DNA of 64,000 bases, taken from contig NZ_CP114264.1 of the NCBI RefSeq assembly GCF_027105055.1, forward strand, positions 496,001 to 560,000, written 5' to 3'. Below, one piece after another: positions 43,424-52,654 of this stretch. Under the pieces are notes generated by a model, which made no database searches, had not been told where the DNA came from, and worked only from the letters and a program-made list of their open reading frames with translations. Numbering within the stretch: the stretch's first letter is position 1; each line of letters begins with the position of its first letter. A program made the translations under genes and the position numbers. Origin of the DNA: Acinetobacter sp. TR3 (lineage in GTDB: Bacteria > Pseudomonadota > Gammaproteobacteria > Pseudomonadales > Moraxellaceae).

Positions 43424-44509
43424 ATGACGTTTACAACTGAACAAATGCGTTTTTGGAGTCCAGAAGTTCGTGAACTTGAGCCATATGTACCAGGTGAGCA
43501 GCCTAAGATTCAGAACTTACTAAAACTTAATACCAATGAAAACCCATATCCACCATCACCTAAAGTTGTGGAAGCTGTTCAAGCAGTTTTAACTCACCAA
43601 GCCGATGCTTTGCGCTTGTATCCAGATCCAGATGCGACCGCTTTAAAGCAGGCAATTGCTAAACAGCAGCATGTTGATGTTGCTCAAGTCTTTGTCGGTA
43701 ATGGTTCGGATGAAGTTTTAGCGCATATTTTTAAGGCTTTTTTTATTCAGAAAGAGCCAATCCTCTACCCAGATATTACCTATAGTTTTTATCCTGTTTA
43801 TAGCCAGTTTTTTGCAACGAAAACCAAGCAGATTCCATTGAATGACAAGTTCGAAATTGATGTTTGTGATTATGCACAGGAAAATGGCGGTATCATCATT
43901 ACCAATCCGAATGCGCCAACCAGTATTGCATTAGGATTAGCGCAGATTGAGCAAGTACTTAAAACAAATCCTGATCGAGTCGTGGTGATTGATGAAGCTT
44001 ATGTCGATTTTGGTGCAGAGTCAGCGGTACAATTGGTCAATCGTTACGAAAATTTAGTTGTTTGCCAAACAACATCTAAATCACGTTCATTAGCTGGTTT
44101 ACGTGTTGGATTTGCGATTGCTCAATCTCATTTGATTGCAGCACTTGAAGCTGTAAAAAATAGCTTTAATTCCTACCCAATTGATCGTTTTGCGATTGCC
44201 GCGGCGGTAGCCTCATTTGAAGATCAAGCTTATTTTGAAGCGCAATGTGCCAAAGTGATTGAGAGTCGAGAAAAATTAGTTGGTGATCTCACGGCTTTAG
44301 GTTTTGATGTATTGCCATCGAAAGCCAATTTTATTTTTGCCACACATTTAGAATATGATGCTGCTCAACTGGCTCAACAATTGCGTGAGCAGGGCGTGAT
44401 TGTGCGTTATTTCAATAAGCCACGGATTAATCAATTTTTACGTATTACAATTGGTACAGATGAACAAAATCAACGTCTAGTGGATACGCTTAAAACGCAA
44501 ATTTTATAA
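43424..44509 (+). CDS. hisC: histidinol-phosphate aminotransferase
   Basis: A 361-aa PLP-dependent aminotransferase of histidine synthesis. [43 protein letters not shown] and the PLP lysine in [16 protein letters not shown] are all present. The ATG at 43424 has GAGAG upstream. It is convergent with pabB, ending 13 bp away with no clear terminator between them. Confidence 0.96.
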   Translation: MTFTTEQMRFWSPEVRELEPYVPGEQPKIQNLLKLNTNENPYPPSPKVVEAVQAVLTHQADALRLYPDPDATALKQAIAKQQHVDVAQVFVGNGSDEVLAHIFKAFFIQKEPILYPDITYSFYPVYSQFFATKTKQIPLNDKFEIDVCDYAQENGGIIITNPNAPTSIALGLAQIEQVLKTNPDRVVVIDEAYVDFGAESAVQLVNRYENLVVCQTTSKSRSLAGLRVGFAIAQSHLIAALEAVKNSFNSYPIDRFAIAAAVASFEDQAYFEAQCAKVIESREKLVGDLTALGFDVLPSKANFIFATHLEYDAAQLAQQLREQGVIVRYFNKPRINQFLRITIGTDEQNQRLVDTLKTQIL

Positions 44510-44522
44510 TTTGTAGAAAAAT

Positions 44523-45872
44523 TTAGTTCTCAGATTTTTGCCATGTATTGAGCAAATCAAGCATGGCAGAAATTTTATCAAAGCATTCCTGATATTCAGC
44601 TTCTGCATCAGAGGCGATGGTGATGCCTCCACCTGCCCACATCGATAATTGATCCTGATATTTTTGAATAGTACGGATTAAGATATTCCAGCAACCTGTT
44701 CCATCAAAATTAAAATAACCCAAACTTCCACAATATGCGCCACGTGGAGTACCTTCTAATTCATCAATAATTTGCATAGCGCGAATTTTCGGTGCCCCTG
44801 TAATTGAACCACCCGGAAGGGCGGACAATAACATTTGCATAGGGTTTACTTCTTTTTTTAAGGTTGCAGTGATTTCACTGACCATATGATGAACTTGGTT
44901 GAAGCTTTCAATTTCGAAAAGTTTTGTAGTTTCTACAGATCCTGTTTCTGCATAAACACTTAAATCATTACGAAGTAAATCAACAATCATCACATTTTCA
45001 GCCTGATCTTTTTCAGAGCGGCTTAGCTTATCTTTAGATTGTTGGTCTTGCTCAGCATCATCAAAACGAGGCATTGTACCTTTAATTGGCCGCGTTTTAA
45101 TTTTTCGATTTGTTTGAAATTCGATAAACAACTCTGGAGAACAACTGAGTAGCTCAAAATCATCTATCTTGAGATAGGCAGCATAAGGTGCATGGGTGAG
45201 CGCCCATAAATCCTGTGCTCGATCTAATAATGAACCTTGTGTTTTTGCAATAAACTCTTGAGTTAAATTAATTTGGTAGCAGTCACCAGCTTTGATATAT
45301 TCCTGTACTTGATTAAATGCATGTAGGTATTGTTGCTTAGACCAGCGCGGATAGCATTTTTCTAATAATGAGAAAGGTGTTTTTTGAATATTGATTGATT
45401 GATTGAGTAGATTTATGACATTTTGATAAATACTTTCAGCTTCATTTTCATCACTATAAAAATACCAAGCATCATCCTGAAACTTTAAAAAAGTCGAATA
45501 TAGACCTAAGAAAAAACTGGGTTGATTTCGTGAAACCATGTTTATAAATTGATTTGCACTATAGTCATAACTAAAAAAGCCAATATATCCACCGCTAAAA
45601 GTAGTTTTCATTGAATTTTCTGAATTGGCTTGAAAATTTAAAAAATCGCTAATAGGCAAGGTTGCTTGTTCATTCTTATATTTATTAAATTGAGTTTTAT
45701 AAAATTTTTTTAGTTCTGACTGTTCTAATACTAAGAATTCTTGAGGCAAAAAACCAATTGTCGGGGTGTGATTATCATATAAATAAACTAAACCGGTTAG
45801 TTCATTCAGTTGTATAAGAAGGTCAAATGCAGAGGTGAGTTGCGTGTCAAGTTTTTGCTGAAAATGAGACAT
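44523..45872 (-). CDS. pabB: aminodeoxychorismate synthase component I
   Basis: A 449-aa chorismate-binding enzyme (PabB) making 4-amino-4-deoxychorismate for folate. The chorismate-binding domain has KAGDCYQINLTQEF, TRPIKGTMPR, DLLRNDLS, and SALPGGSITGAPKIRAMQIIDELE; the PIKGT motif distinguishes it from TrpE-type enzymes. Start at 45872 (MSHFQQK) or 45887 cannot be settled, as neither has a good ribosome-binding site. It needs a PabA glutaminase from elsewhere. Confidence 0.92.
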   Translation of the reverse strand: MSHFQQKLDTQLTSAFDLLIQLNELTGLVYLYDNHTPTIGFLPQEFLVLEQSELKKFYKTQFNKYKNEQATLPISDFLNFQANSENSMKTTFSGGYIGFFSYDYSANQFINMVSRNQPSFFLGLYSTFLKFQDDAWYFYSDENEAESIYQNVINLLNQSINIQKTPFSLLEKCYPRWSKQQYLHAFNQVQEYIKAGDCYQINLTQEFIAKTQGSLLDRAQDLWALTHAPYAAYLKIDDFELLSCSPELFIEFQTNRKIKTRPIKGTMPRFDDAEQDQQSKDKLSRSEKDQAENVMIVDLLRNDLSVYAETGSVETTKLFEIESFNQVHHMVSEITATLKKEVNPMQMLLSALPGGSITGAPKIRAMQIIDELEGTPRGAYCGSLGYFNFDGTGCWNILIRTIQKYQDQLSMWAGGGITIASDAEAEYQECFDKISAMLDLLNTWQKSEN

Positions 45873-45887
45873 ATAACAAAAATACAT

Positions 45888-46392
45888 TCATATACATTTG
45901 GAAAATATAATTGTACTACAATCATCTAAATTCTACTGATATTTATCCTATAGATAAAAGCTTGAAAAATATTTGTGAAATATATCGTGATTCTATCCAC
46001 TGAAATTGCAAAACAAGTTGAAATTTTCATACAGTGATTTAAGAAAGAGCAATTGTTTACATTTTGCAGTGATTTGGGCGAATAATAAGAGGTCAAAATT
46101 GGATATTTGACTATGATTTTCTAAAAATGCCGATTAGAAAAATTATAGTGCTTTCCACATGTTAGAGCATATAAGTTAAAGTGATGCACGAAAAAAGTAT
46201 CACGCCGTTTGTCGGGTTATTTATAAAAATCGATTAACACTAGTTGAACATAAAATAACAAACCTGTAATTTAGTACTTGCTAAACGAACTACTCAAGGA
46301 TTGGAAGTTCAAGTTGTCATTAAGAAAAAAACGACCGTGGACAGTTTAGAGTAGTGAAAGTCAAAAAATAAATGCTCTTGGGAGAGTGCTCA
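45888..46392 (+). promoter_or_regulatory. long upstream region of the fil cluster
   Basis: About 500 bp with no credible gene. The best sigma-70-like promoter is TTGAAC (46244-46249), 17-bp spacer, TAATTT (46267-46272), giving a leader of roughly 110 nt before filA. A short motif CAGTGATTT appears twice (near 46033 and 46065). The size of the region hints at regulatory input for filA; no known factor site is recognised. Confidence 0.35.
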
Positions 46393-47382
46393 ATGAAAAT
46401 GTTTACTAAACTAGCTTTAGTTTCTTCAATGGCGATTAGCGCGAATGCAATGGCTATGCAGTCAATGGATGATGCTGCACTAAGCGCTGCAACAGGTCAA
46501 GACGGTATCAATATTGGTATTGGTATTTCTAAAATTGAAATTGATAAAGTTTTAATTCACGATAACGATGGTTTGACAAATACTACATTAGGCGGTACTA
46601 GTACTGCTGGTGCAATTGTAATTCAAGGAAACGGTACAGGTCTTACTGCTACTAAAGGTGTTGTAATTACAGCTCCAATGTTGAATGCTACTACTGTTGA
46701 TAATACTCGTGCTTTAGCATCACATAACCTTGCTGACCTTACAATTGATACAGATGCTGGTACTGGTACAAATGGTGCTTTCCTTAACGTTGCAGCAGCT
46801 GTTTCTGGTTTAGATATCTACATCGGTGAAATTGGTGTGTCTGGCTCTAATGCAGCAAGCACTACAGTTCGTCGTGGTAATGATACAACTAACTACAACG
46901 CAATTTTATCTGGTTTAACAATCAAAACTGGTAAAATGGATGCAAATATTCAGCTAGGTGCTGCTCCACAAGGTGCGATGATTGTATTAAATACAACTAT
47001 GCAAGGTGGTTTAGAGATTAAAAACCTAGGTATTGTTGATAGTTCTACAAAAACTGGTAACGGTGATGGTACAGCTACTAACCGTGCTGCAGGTCAAATT
47101 TTCCTTGATAGCATCAAAGTTTCAGATGCTAGCGGTGCAAACTTAACAGTGAATGCTGCTGTAAGTGTTGTTGGTAAAGAAGACACTAATAACGGTTACT
47201 TACGTATTATCACTGGTTCTGGTGCTACTACACCTAAAACTGATATGTACATCAAAGGTGTTCATTTAGGTAGCCAAGCAGCGGCTTCAATTGGTGATGT
47301 AGAAGTTCAAGGTTTACAAACTTACTACTTCAACGGTACTGCAAATGTTCAAGGTTCTATGATCACTATTTCTGGTCACTAA
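46393..47382 (+). CDS. filA: FilA, secreted repetitive fil-cluster protein
   Basis: A 329-aa exported protein. The signal peptide is MKMFTKLALVSSMAISANAMA; just after it lies MDDAALSAATGQDGINIGI, a conserved N-terminal motif of this family. The rest is rich in Gly, Ala, Thr, Asn and Ile/Val in short strand-like repeats, with very few charged residues and almost no aromatics, as expected of a beta-solenoid or amyloid-like surface protein. ATG 46393 has GGAGAG nine bases upstream. It is followed by its own strong terminator, so it is likely the most abundant product. Annotated as a putative pilus-system protein in Acinetobacter; no pilin motif is visible. Confidence 0.75.
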   Translation: MKMFTKLALVSSMAISANAMAMQSMDDAALSAATGQDGINIGIGISKIEIDKVLIHDNDGLTNTTLGGTSTAGAIVIQGNGTGLTATKGVVITAPMLNATTVDNTRALASHNLADLTIDTDAGTGTNGAFLNVAAAVSGLDIYIGEIGVSGSNAASTTVRRGNDTTNYNAILSGLTIKTGKMDANIQLGAAPQGAMIVLNTTMQGGLEIKNLGIVDSSTKTGNGDGTATNRAAGQIFLDSIKVSDASGANLTVNAAVSVVGKEDTNNGYLRIITGSGATTPKTDMYIKGVHLGSQAAASIGDVEVQGLQTYYFNGTANVQGSMITISGH

Positions 47383-47391
47383 TCTTGTAAT

Positions 47392-47422
47392 AAAAAAAAG
47401 CGCACTAGTTGCGCTTTTTTTA
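47392..47422 (+). terminator. terminator/attenuator after filA
   Basis: AAAAAAAGCGCA-ctag-TTGCGCTTTTTTT. It lies between filA and filB, which start 232 bp apart from it, so filBCDEF depends on read-through or a second promoter. Confidence 0.85.
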
Positions 47423-47653
47423 TTTGAAATAAGTATTTTTATGCTCTAAAACTTAGAATAATTTTGCTAGAGTACAATAAATTACTTAATGGCAACTAAT
47501 TTTTATTAAAAAATACATTTCGTCAAAAAAAACTAAAAAAAAGCTGTTTTTTTTTATAAAAAAAGGTATCTTCAACATGCAGGGATGAGGTGTTTACGGA
47601 CACTAAAATAAAATGAATAAGGCAAGTTGTGCCACTGTTAGAAAAAGAGACTT

Positions 47654-48487
47654 ATGTTAGAGATCGCTTTAGGCTCAGCATTGATGTATTACTTTACAAC
47701 GCAAGCCTTCGAAATAGAAAAAAAACCAGAGGGGACTGTATATTATACAGAGACCTTAGATTCTCGTAATCCTTCTTTTACACGTAATCATCGTGAGGCG
47801 GTCACAATTAAACCTGCTATAGAAGATCAATTTCGAGGAATTGTACGTCAGGCGTATGATTATAGTTGTGGCTCGGCAGCATTAACTACGTTGTTAAATG
47901 GCTATGGTGGTTTACGTTTGACTGAACAACAAACGATGACAGGTTTGCTTCAGTATGGTGAGTATCAGCGTATTATTGAGCGCCGTAGTTTTTCTCTGTT
48001 AGATATGAAGCGATTTGTTACTGCACTTGGGTTGAATAGTGGTGGGTATCGAGGGGAGTTTTCAGATTTAACCAGTTTAAAACAGCCTGCAATTGTTCCT
48101 ATTACTTATGCTGGTTTTAAACATTTTGTTGTATATAAAGCATATAAAAATGGTCGAGTTTATGTGGCTGATCCATCATTAGGCAATATTAGTTTTGATG
48201 AAATTCGCTTTAAACAGATTTGGGATAATAATACACTTTTCATTGTAGATATTCCGGAAGAGTATCGTAAAAACTTATTAGCGTTGCAAGACTCAGATAT
48301 GCGCCATGTAGAAGATGCAACTGTTAATAAATATGCTCTTGCGGAAATTCAGTTCCCGACACAAAAGTTTGAACGTATGGCCGATAAAGCATCAACAATG
48401 CGCCGAGTATTAGATGCAGACCCTACTTCCGCTACTTACAATCAACCAATTACGACTTTTATGCGCTTATATTACAAGCGGAAGTAA
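47654..48487 (+). CDS. filB: FilB, C39-family cysteine peptidase
   Basis: Encodes 277 aa. Short hydrophobic N-terminus (EIALGSALMYYF) for export or anchoring, then a C39-like papain-fold peptidase: Cys72 in YDYSCGSAALTTLL, His157 in GFKHFVVYKAY and Asp173 in VADPSLGN. This is the catalytic triad of double-glycine leader peptidases, but here without ABC-transporter domains. The C-terminal 80 residues are unassigned. By analogy with FapD it may process or license substrates of the FilC channel. No good ribosome-binding site other than AAGAGA; the start is the first ATG in the frame. Confidence 0.8.
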   Translation: MLEIALGSALMYYFTTQAFEIEKKPEGTVYYTETLDSRNPSFTRNHREAVTIKPAIEDQFRGIVRQAYDYSCGSAALTTLLNGYGGLRLTEQQTMTGLLQYGEYQRIIERRSFSLLDMKRFVTALGLNSGGYRGEFSDLTSLKQPAIVPITYAGFKHFVVYKAYKNGRVYVADPSLGNISFDEIRFKQIWDNNTLFIVDIPEEYRKNLLALQDSDMRHVEDATVNKYALAEIQFPTQKFERMADKASTMRRVLDADPTSATYNQPITTFMRLYYKRK

Positions 48488-48532
48488 TTTAGAAATCATT
48501 AAAATTAATGTATTAATAGGATGTAACGCAAA

Positions 48533-49648
48533 ATGAAAAGTCCATGGATGAACATCAGTGTGTTGGCATTAAGTATGAGTGCGATTACAACAACACTTTA
48601 TGCTGAAGAACAGAAATCAACGGAAGTTCAAACCGAACAAACAGCGCAAGTAGATCAAGCTACAGATGCAGTGAAAGATGACTCCAATGTAAAAGCTGGT
48701 GAAAGTCAAGCAACACAAGCAGCAAATGCATTACAAAAGCAAGAAGGTGATGCGACTAAAGAAACAAATTTACAAGAAGTATTTACATCTAACGAACGTC
48801 AATATTCATTGATAAAAAAAGGCGTTATTTCTTCTTATTATGACATTGATTACACATACTATCGAGATAGTAGACTAGATCTTGCTACAGGCGATAGTAC
48901 AAGTGCTTTACAACGCTTACGTGTTGAAGAAGATGCAAACCATACACTTACAAATACATTTACGACACAATATGGTTTACTTGATAACTTGACCTTATCA
49001 GCATCTATTCCTCTCATAGCAAAAAAAGATTTATTACAGCAAAAAACAGCCGCAGGTTTAGGTGATATTTCTTTTGGAGCTCGTTGGGAACCGTTTCCTT
49101 TAAAACAAGGGCGTCTTCCGTTGGTTTTATTTGGTAATTTATCAACTAAAACTGGTGATAGTCCTTATGAAATTGGTATTGATGAGCTGTCAACTGGTAA
49201 AGGTTATTATTCTGTTGGTTTTGGTGCAAGTACTCGCAAATACATCGATCCTGTTGTGCTTTTTAGCTCAGTATCGGCGAACTATGGTCTGAAAGAATCT
49301 GGACTTAACCAATTACGCGGAAACAGAGTGTTGGAAAGTTTTGATCCAGGTTTAAGTGGTGGTTTTTCATTCGGATTTGCATATTCGTTTAACTACGACG
49401 TATCACTCACAATGTCCTATCAGCAAAGTTTTAACACTGGTGCAAAATTCTACTTCAAGAATGATGAAAGTTATAAATCGGCTGATCAAAGTAGTGCGAT
49501 GCTTTCTTTTGCCTTAGGAGTTAGAGTCTCACCTGAAACAATTGTCAATGGTACAGTTGGTATTGGTTTAACGGAAGATGCTCCTGATGTATCTCTAGGA
49601 TTATCTTTCCCACTCGATATTATAGGTTTTGGCAAAAAAGTTCGTTAA
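48533..49648 (+). CDS. filC: FilC, outer-membrane beta-barrel with N-terminal helical segment
   Basis: Encodes 371 aa. Signal peptide ends near TTLYA; residues 25-95 are Gln/Glu/Ala/Thr-rich and likely helical or coiled coil (TEQTAQVDQATDAV, TQAANALQKQEGD). The remaining ~275 residues are alternating strands with LSASIPLIAKK, LGDISFGARWEPF, GKGYYSVGFGAS and end in a strand with GLSFPLDIIGFG, resembling the phenol-degradation MetA/transporter barrel group. FapF has a similar plan (helical N-terminus plus barrel). AGGA precedes the start. It follows filB by 45 bp. Confidence 0.7.
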   Translation: MKSPWMNISVLALSMSAITTTLYAEEQKSTEVQTEQTAQVDQATDAVKDDSNVKAGESQATQAANALQKQEGDATKETNLQEVFTSNERQYSLIKKGVISSYYDIDYTYYRDSRLDLATGDSTSALQRLRVEEDANHTLTNTFTTQYGLLDNLTLSASIPLIAKKDLLQQKTAAGLGDISFGARWEPFPLKQGRLPLVLFGNLSTKTGDSPYEIGIDELSTGKGYYSVGFGASTRKYIDPVVLFSSVSANYGLKESGLNQLRGNRVLESFDPGLSGGFSFGFAYSFNYDVSLTMSYQQSFNTGAKFYFKNDESYKSADQSSAMLSFALGVRVSPETIVNGTVGIGLTEDAPDVSLGLSFPLDIIGFGKKVR

Positions 49649-49657
49649 GGAGATGTA

Positions 49658-51325
49658 ATGGTGAAATACCTAAAATTATGTCCTTTAACGGCAGCAATTT
49701 TTTTAGCTAGCTTATCTAATATTGCTAACGCACAATTAGGACAGGACTTATCTGTAGATTTACGTTCATTATCATTAGGAAATGCAGTTACTGCTGATCC
49801 ACCAGGGATTAGTGCTGTACATTTTAATCCAGCAGCATTAGCTAAGATTGATGGGTTACAAACTGATGTGCAAGGTATTTTAGCTAACTTTGCTATTCAA
49901 CGTGAGTATTCAGCTCCTGCTGGTTATAATGTTTTTGGTTATTCCGATGATCCATTGGTTTGTAATGATGGACCAGAAGTTAGAACTGGAATTTGTACAG
50001 ACTTTAAAGGAACAGTTCACGGGGACGTTGAATACGCAAGTATTTATGTACCGATTCTTAAAAAAATCGTAGATTTAGGACCTAATTCTCCATTAGCCGC
50101 ACCAACTGCTGCGATTGCTTATAAGCCACCGGGTTCCAAAGTAACCTATGCGACAGCTATGTACGCACCATTAGTTGCAGGTTTTGGCGCAGAAGATGGT
50201 AATCCAAGTAATTATATGGGTCAACAAGTTGCATTAGAGCGTATTACCTATTTATCCCCATCTTTTGGCTATCAAGTGAATGATCATTTATCAGTTGGTG
50301 CATCCTTTGGTATGTCTTACCAAGCGATCGCACTTAAAACGGATCTACGCTTTCCAAATGAAATGATTGGTGTATTGCGAATGGTAGATGAAGTGGTATG
50401 TACTCCATTTAAGAATAATGGGGATATTATCACCGATTTACTATTATTTGGTATTTGTAACGCCAAAGAAGGTATGAACCCGTTTAGTAAAATGGGGGCA
50501 ATGGATGTATCTTTAGAGCAATCATTAAGTCCAAGTTATAATTTGGGCGTATTATGGGAGCCAACCGATGATTTTAGTTTTGGTATGGTCTATCAAAGTG
50601 AAGCTAAAATGCGATTGCGAGGTAAATATTTAATTAATAATGCGACAGCTCCACAACAACTCGTAGCTGGTTTAAATTCGTCAGCAACTGGTCAAATTCT
50701 TGCGGCAATTCTTGGCTTGCCTGGGTATGTTCCTAATGTGGAATCTGGTTTAGTTGCCATGGATTTTAAATATCCACAACATTTTAAAGCGGGTATAAAA
50801 TATAAAATATTTCCCGACTTGCAAATGAATTTTGATCTCGGTTGGACCGACTTCGCTGCGTGGGATAAGTTTAAGTTTGAATTTGATCGACAAATATCAT
50901 TATTAAAGGTTGCTAAACTTTTGTCTGCTGATGTGACGGATCGTTCTTTAGCTTTACCTTTAAAGTTTCAATCATCTTGGCGTTGGGGAATCGGTTTTGA
51001 GTATTCTGCAACTGATCGATTGAAGTTACGCATGGGTTATGAGCCTCGCACGAGTTCGATTCCTGACGATAAACGAAATACGATGGTACCTATTAATAAT
51101 GCTCAATTATTTGGTTTAGGTGTCGGTTATCGATTTGATCAAGATACAGATTTAGATCTTTCAATTGGCTTCTTACGCAGTCGTGATGATATTCCTGCAA
51201 ATACTAGTAGTCTTGCAAATAAAACAGGGGTTGATAATATTTTATTAAATCCATATGCAGGCTTAGATATTAAAACCAATACTAAGGTAACTTTGCTTGG
51301 TATCAACTATAGAACAAAATGGTAA
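49658..51325 (+). CDS. filD: FilD, FadL/OmpP1-like outer-membrane protein
   Basis: Encodes 555 aa with signal peptide (LTAAIFLASLSNIANA). The mature start LSVDLRSLSLGNAVTADPPGISAVHFNPAALAKI has the FadL-family N-terminal pattern (xxGNAxTAxxxxxSAxxxNPA), and the last third is a barrel with GIGFEYSATDRLKLRMGYEPR and LGVGYRFDQDTDLDLSIGF. Members transport hydrophobic compounds across the outer membrane; here it belongs to the fil cluster, so it may export or anchor a component. Good ribosome-binding site (AAGGAG), 9 bp after filC. Overlaps the filE start by about 7 bp. Confidence 0.8.
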   Translation: MVKYLKLCPLTAAIFLASLSNIANAQLGQDLSVDLRSLSLGNAVTADPPGISAVHFNPAALAKIDGLQTDVQGILANFAIQREYSAPAGYNVFGYSDDPLVCNDGPEVRTGICTDFKGTVHGDVEYASIYVPILKKIVDLGPNSPLAAPTAAIAYKPPGSKVTYATAMYAPLVAGFGAEDGNPSNYMGQQVALERITYLSPSFGYQVNDHLSVGASFGMSYQAIALKTDLRFPNEMIGVLRMVDEVVCTPFKNNGDIITDLLLFGICNAKEGMNPFSKMGAMDVSLEQSLSPSYNLGVLWEPTDDFSFGMVYQSEAKMRLRGKYLINNATAPQQLVAGLNSSATGQILAAILGLPGYVPNVESGLVAMDFKYPQHFKAGIKYKIFPDLQMNFDLGWTDFAAWDKFKFEFDRQISLLKVAKLLSADVTDRSLALPLKFQSSWRWGIGFEYSATDRLKLRMGYEPRTSSIPDDKRNTMVPINNAQLFGLGVGYRFDQDTDLDLSIGFLRSRDDIPANTSSLANKTGVDNILLNPYAGLDIKTNTKVTLLGINYRTKW

Positions 51326-52635
51326 TGTTAACGACTATGATATTGAAACAATCTAAGCTTGCAATAGCTGTAATTATTACTGTTATTGCAAGTACTTCGG
51401 TTGTATATGCAGATGGTTTTTATACAATTATTGGCCCTGATGGAAGACCAATGATTATTCCTAAAAAACCAACAGAAAATGAGAATAGAACAGATAAGGT
51501 TATAAGTTCTACTCATGTTGATTCTTCGGCAGCATCAGAAAAAAATCTACCAGTTAGAAATAATGTCAATTTAAATTTACCAACAATACCAATGTCTAAG
51601 CAAGATGCTGTTAAGAATACAGCTAAAATGCAATCATCTTCAGAATCAAAATTAGCTTCTGAAGTAGTTAATCAACCAAAATCTCAAAATTTTATAAATA
51701 ATTCAAAAGAAATAATTGATGCCAATACTAATAAAAAGGTAACACCAAAATTAAATGTTGCTAGTAAAAGTCTAACTACTATTGAGGCAGAATCATCTGC
51801 TTCATCTGCTTCATCTGCTTCATCTGCTTCATCTGCTTCATCTGCTTCATCTGCTTCATCTGCTTCATCTGCTTCATCTGCTTCATCTGCTTCATCTGCT
51901 TCATCTGCTTCATCTGCTTCATCTGCTTCATCTGCTTCATCTGCTTCATCTGCATTCATACAAGTAGATGGTATTGAATATGTCAATAATGAATATTTAG
52001 AAGATCAGGAATTTAATTTAGAGGGTAAAAAGCGCTTTTATAGTATGCCTGATGGTACAGGACGTATAGAGACGATAGAGCGCAAAAAAGGTGTAAGTCG
52101 ATCAATTCTGGATAAAATGTTAAAAAAATCAAACCAGAGTCTAAATTCAATTACTTTATCTAATAATTATGTTCGTTTATCTGCACAAGATTTATCTCTG
52201 GCATTTGAGAATGATCGTTGTTTCTTAGAAAGTTATAGTAAAAATAAAACAATCAAGAGTTTAGTCCCTGAAAAAGAAATTGGCTTATGGCCTCGTAAAC
52301 CTATAAAAGAAAAATTTGAATATGAATTAGTTAAGCTTGATCAAAATATTCAATATATGCAATTTGATTCTTATGCATCTAATACTGATAAACCAACATA
52401 TTATTGGCCTTTAGTGATTTTTTTAGATAAGTCTGGTTGTATATTAGAAGGCGTGAGTGGATTTAAGAATCAGAAGATTCCAGCAACATTATTACAACAT
52501 GCAGCCCTTCAAGGTGTAATTAAGATACCGCCTAAAAGTTATTATATGATGATGACTCCATTAGCATCAGCCGTGGATGTTCCAGAGCAGGAACTTTCAA
52601 ATCAAGGACAGATTAAGATTGCTGCTTTACAGTAA
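51319..52635 (+). CDS. filE: FilE, exported protein with an SSA tandem repeat
   Basis: Encodes 438 aa from ATG 51319; ATGs at 51325 and 51337 are alternatives and no clear ribosome-binding site decides. A signal peptide ends near VVYA. The mature start DGFYTIIGPDGRPMIIPKKP resembles DUF4124-type N-termini. Residues ~55-155 are low complexity, ending in 18 SSA tripeptides; residues ~215-438 form a folded C-terminal domain with GRIETIERKKGVSRS. It overlaps the end of filD. In Acinetobacter it is annotated as a putative pilus assembly protein. The repeat is probably a flexible linker. Confidence 0.75.
   Translation: MVMLTTMILKQSKLAIAVIITVIASTSVVYADGFYTIIGPDGRPMIIPKKPTENENRTDKVISSTHVDSSAASEKNLPVRNNVNLNLPTIPMSKQDAVKNTAKMQSSSESKLASEVVNQPKSQNFINNSKEIIDANTNKKVTPKLNVASKSLTTIEAESSASSASSASSASSASSASSASSASSASSASSASSASSASSASSASSASSASSAFIQVDGIEYVNNEYLEDQEFNLEGKKRFYSMPDGTGRIETIERKKGVSRSILDKMLKKSNQSLNSITLSNNYVRLSAQDLSLAFENDRCFLESYSKNKTIKSLVPEKEIGLWPRKPIKEKFEYELVKLDQNIQYMQFDSYASNTDKPTYYWPLVIFLDKSGCILEGVSGFKNQKIPATLLQHAALQGVIKIPPKSYYMMMTPLASAVDVPEQELSNQGQIKIAALQ
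51793..51954 (+). repeat. 9-bp tandem repeat inside filE (TCATCTGCT)
   Basis: Seventeen identical copies (51793-51945) plus one imperfect TCATCTGCA (51946-51954). Unit TCA-TCT-GCT encodes Ser-Ser-Ala. Because the unit is 9 bp, copy-number change keeps the reading frame. All six frames are open over the repeat (LLH on another forward frame, ADE on the reverse). Confidence 0.98.
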
Positions 52636-52654
52636 GCATTAATAGGATGAACCC

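Noticed and set aside
51684-51986. Long reverse and second-frame open frames over the filE repeat (poly-ADE, poly-LLH)
   Set aside because: They exist only because a stop-free 9-bp unit is repeated; no start signals or conserved ends.
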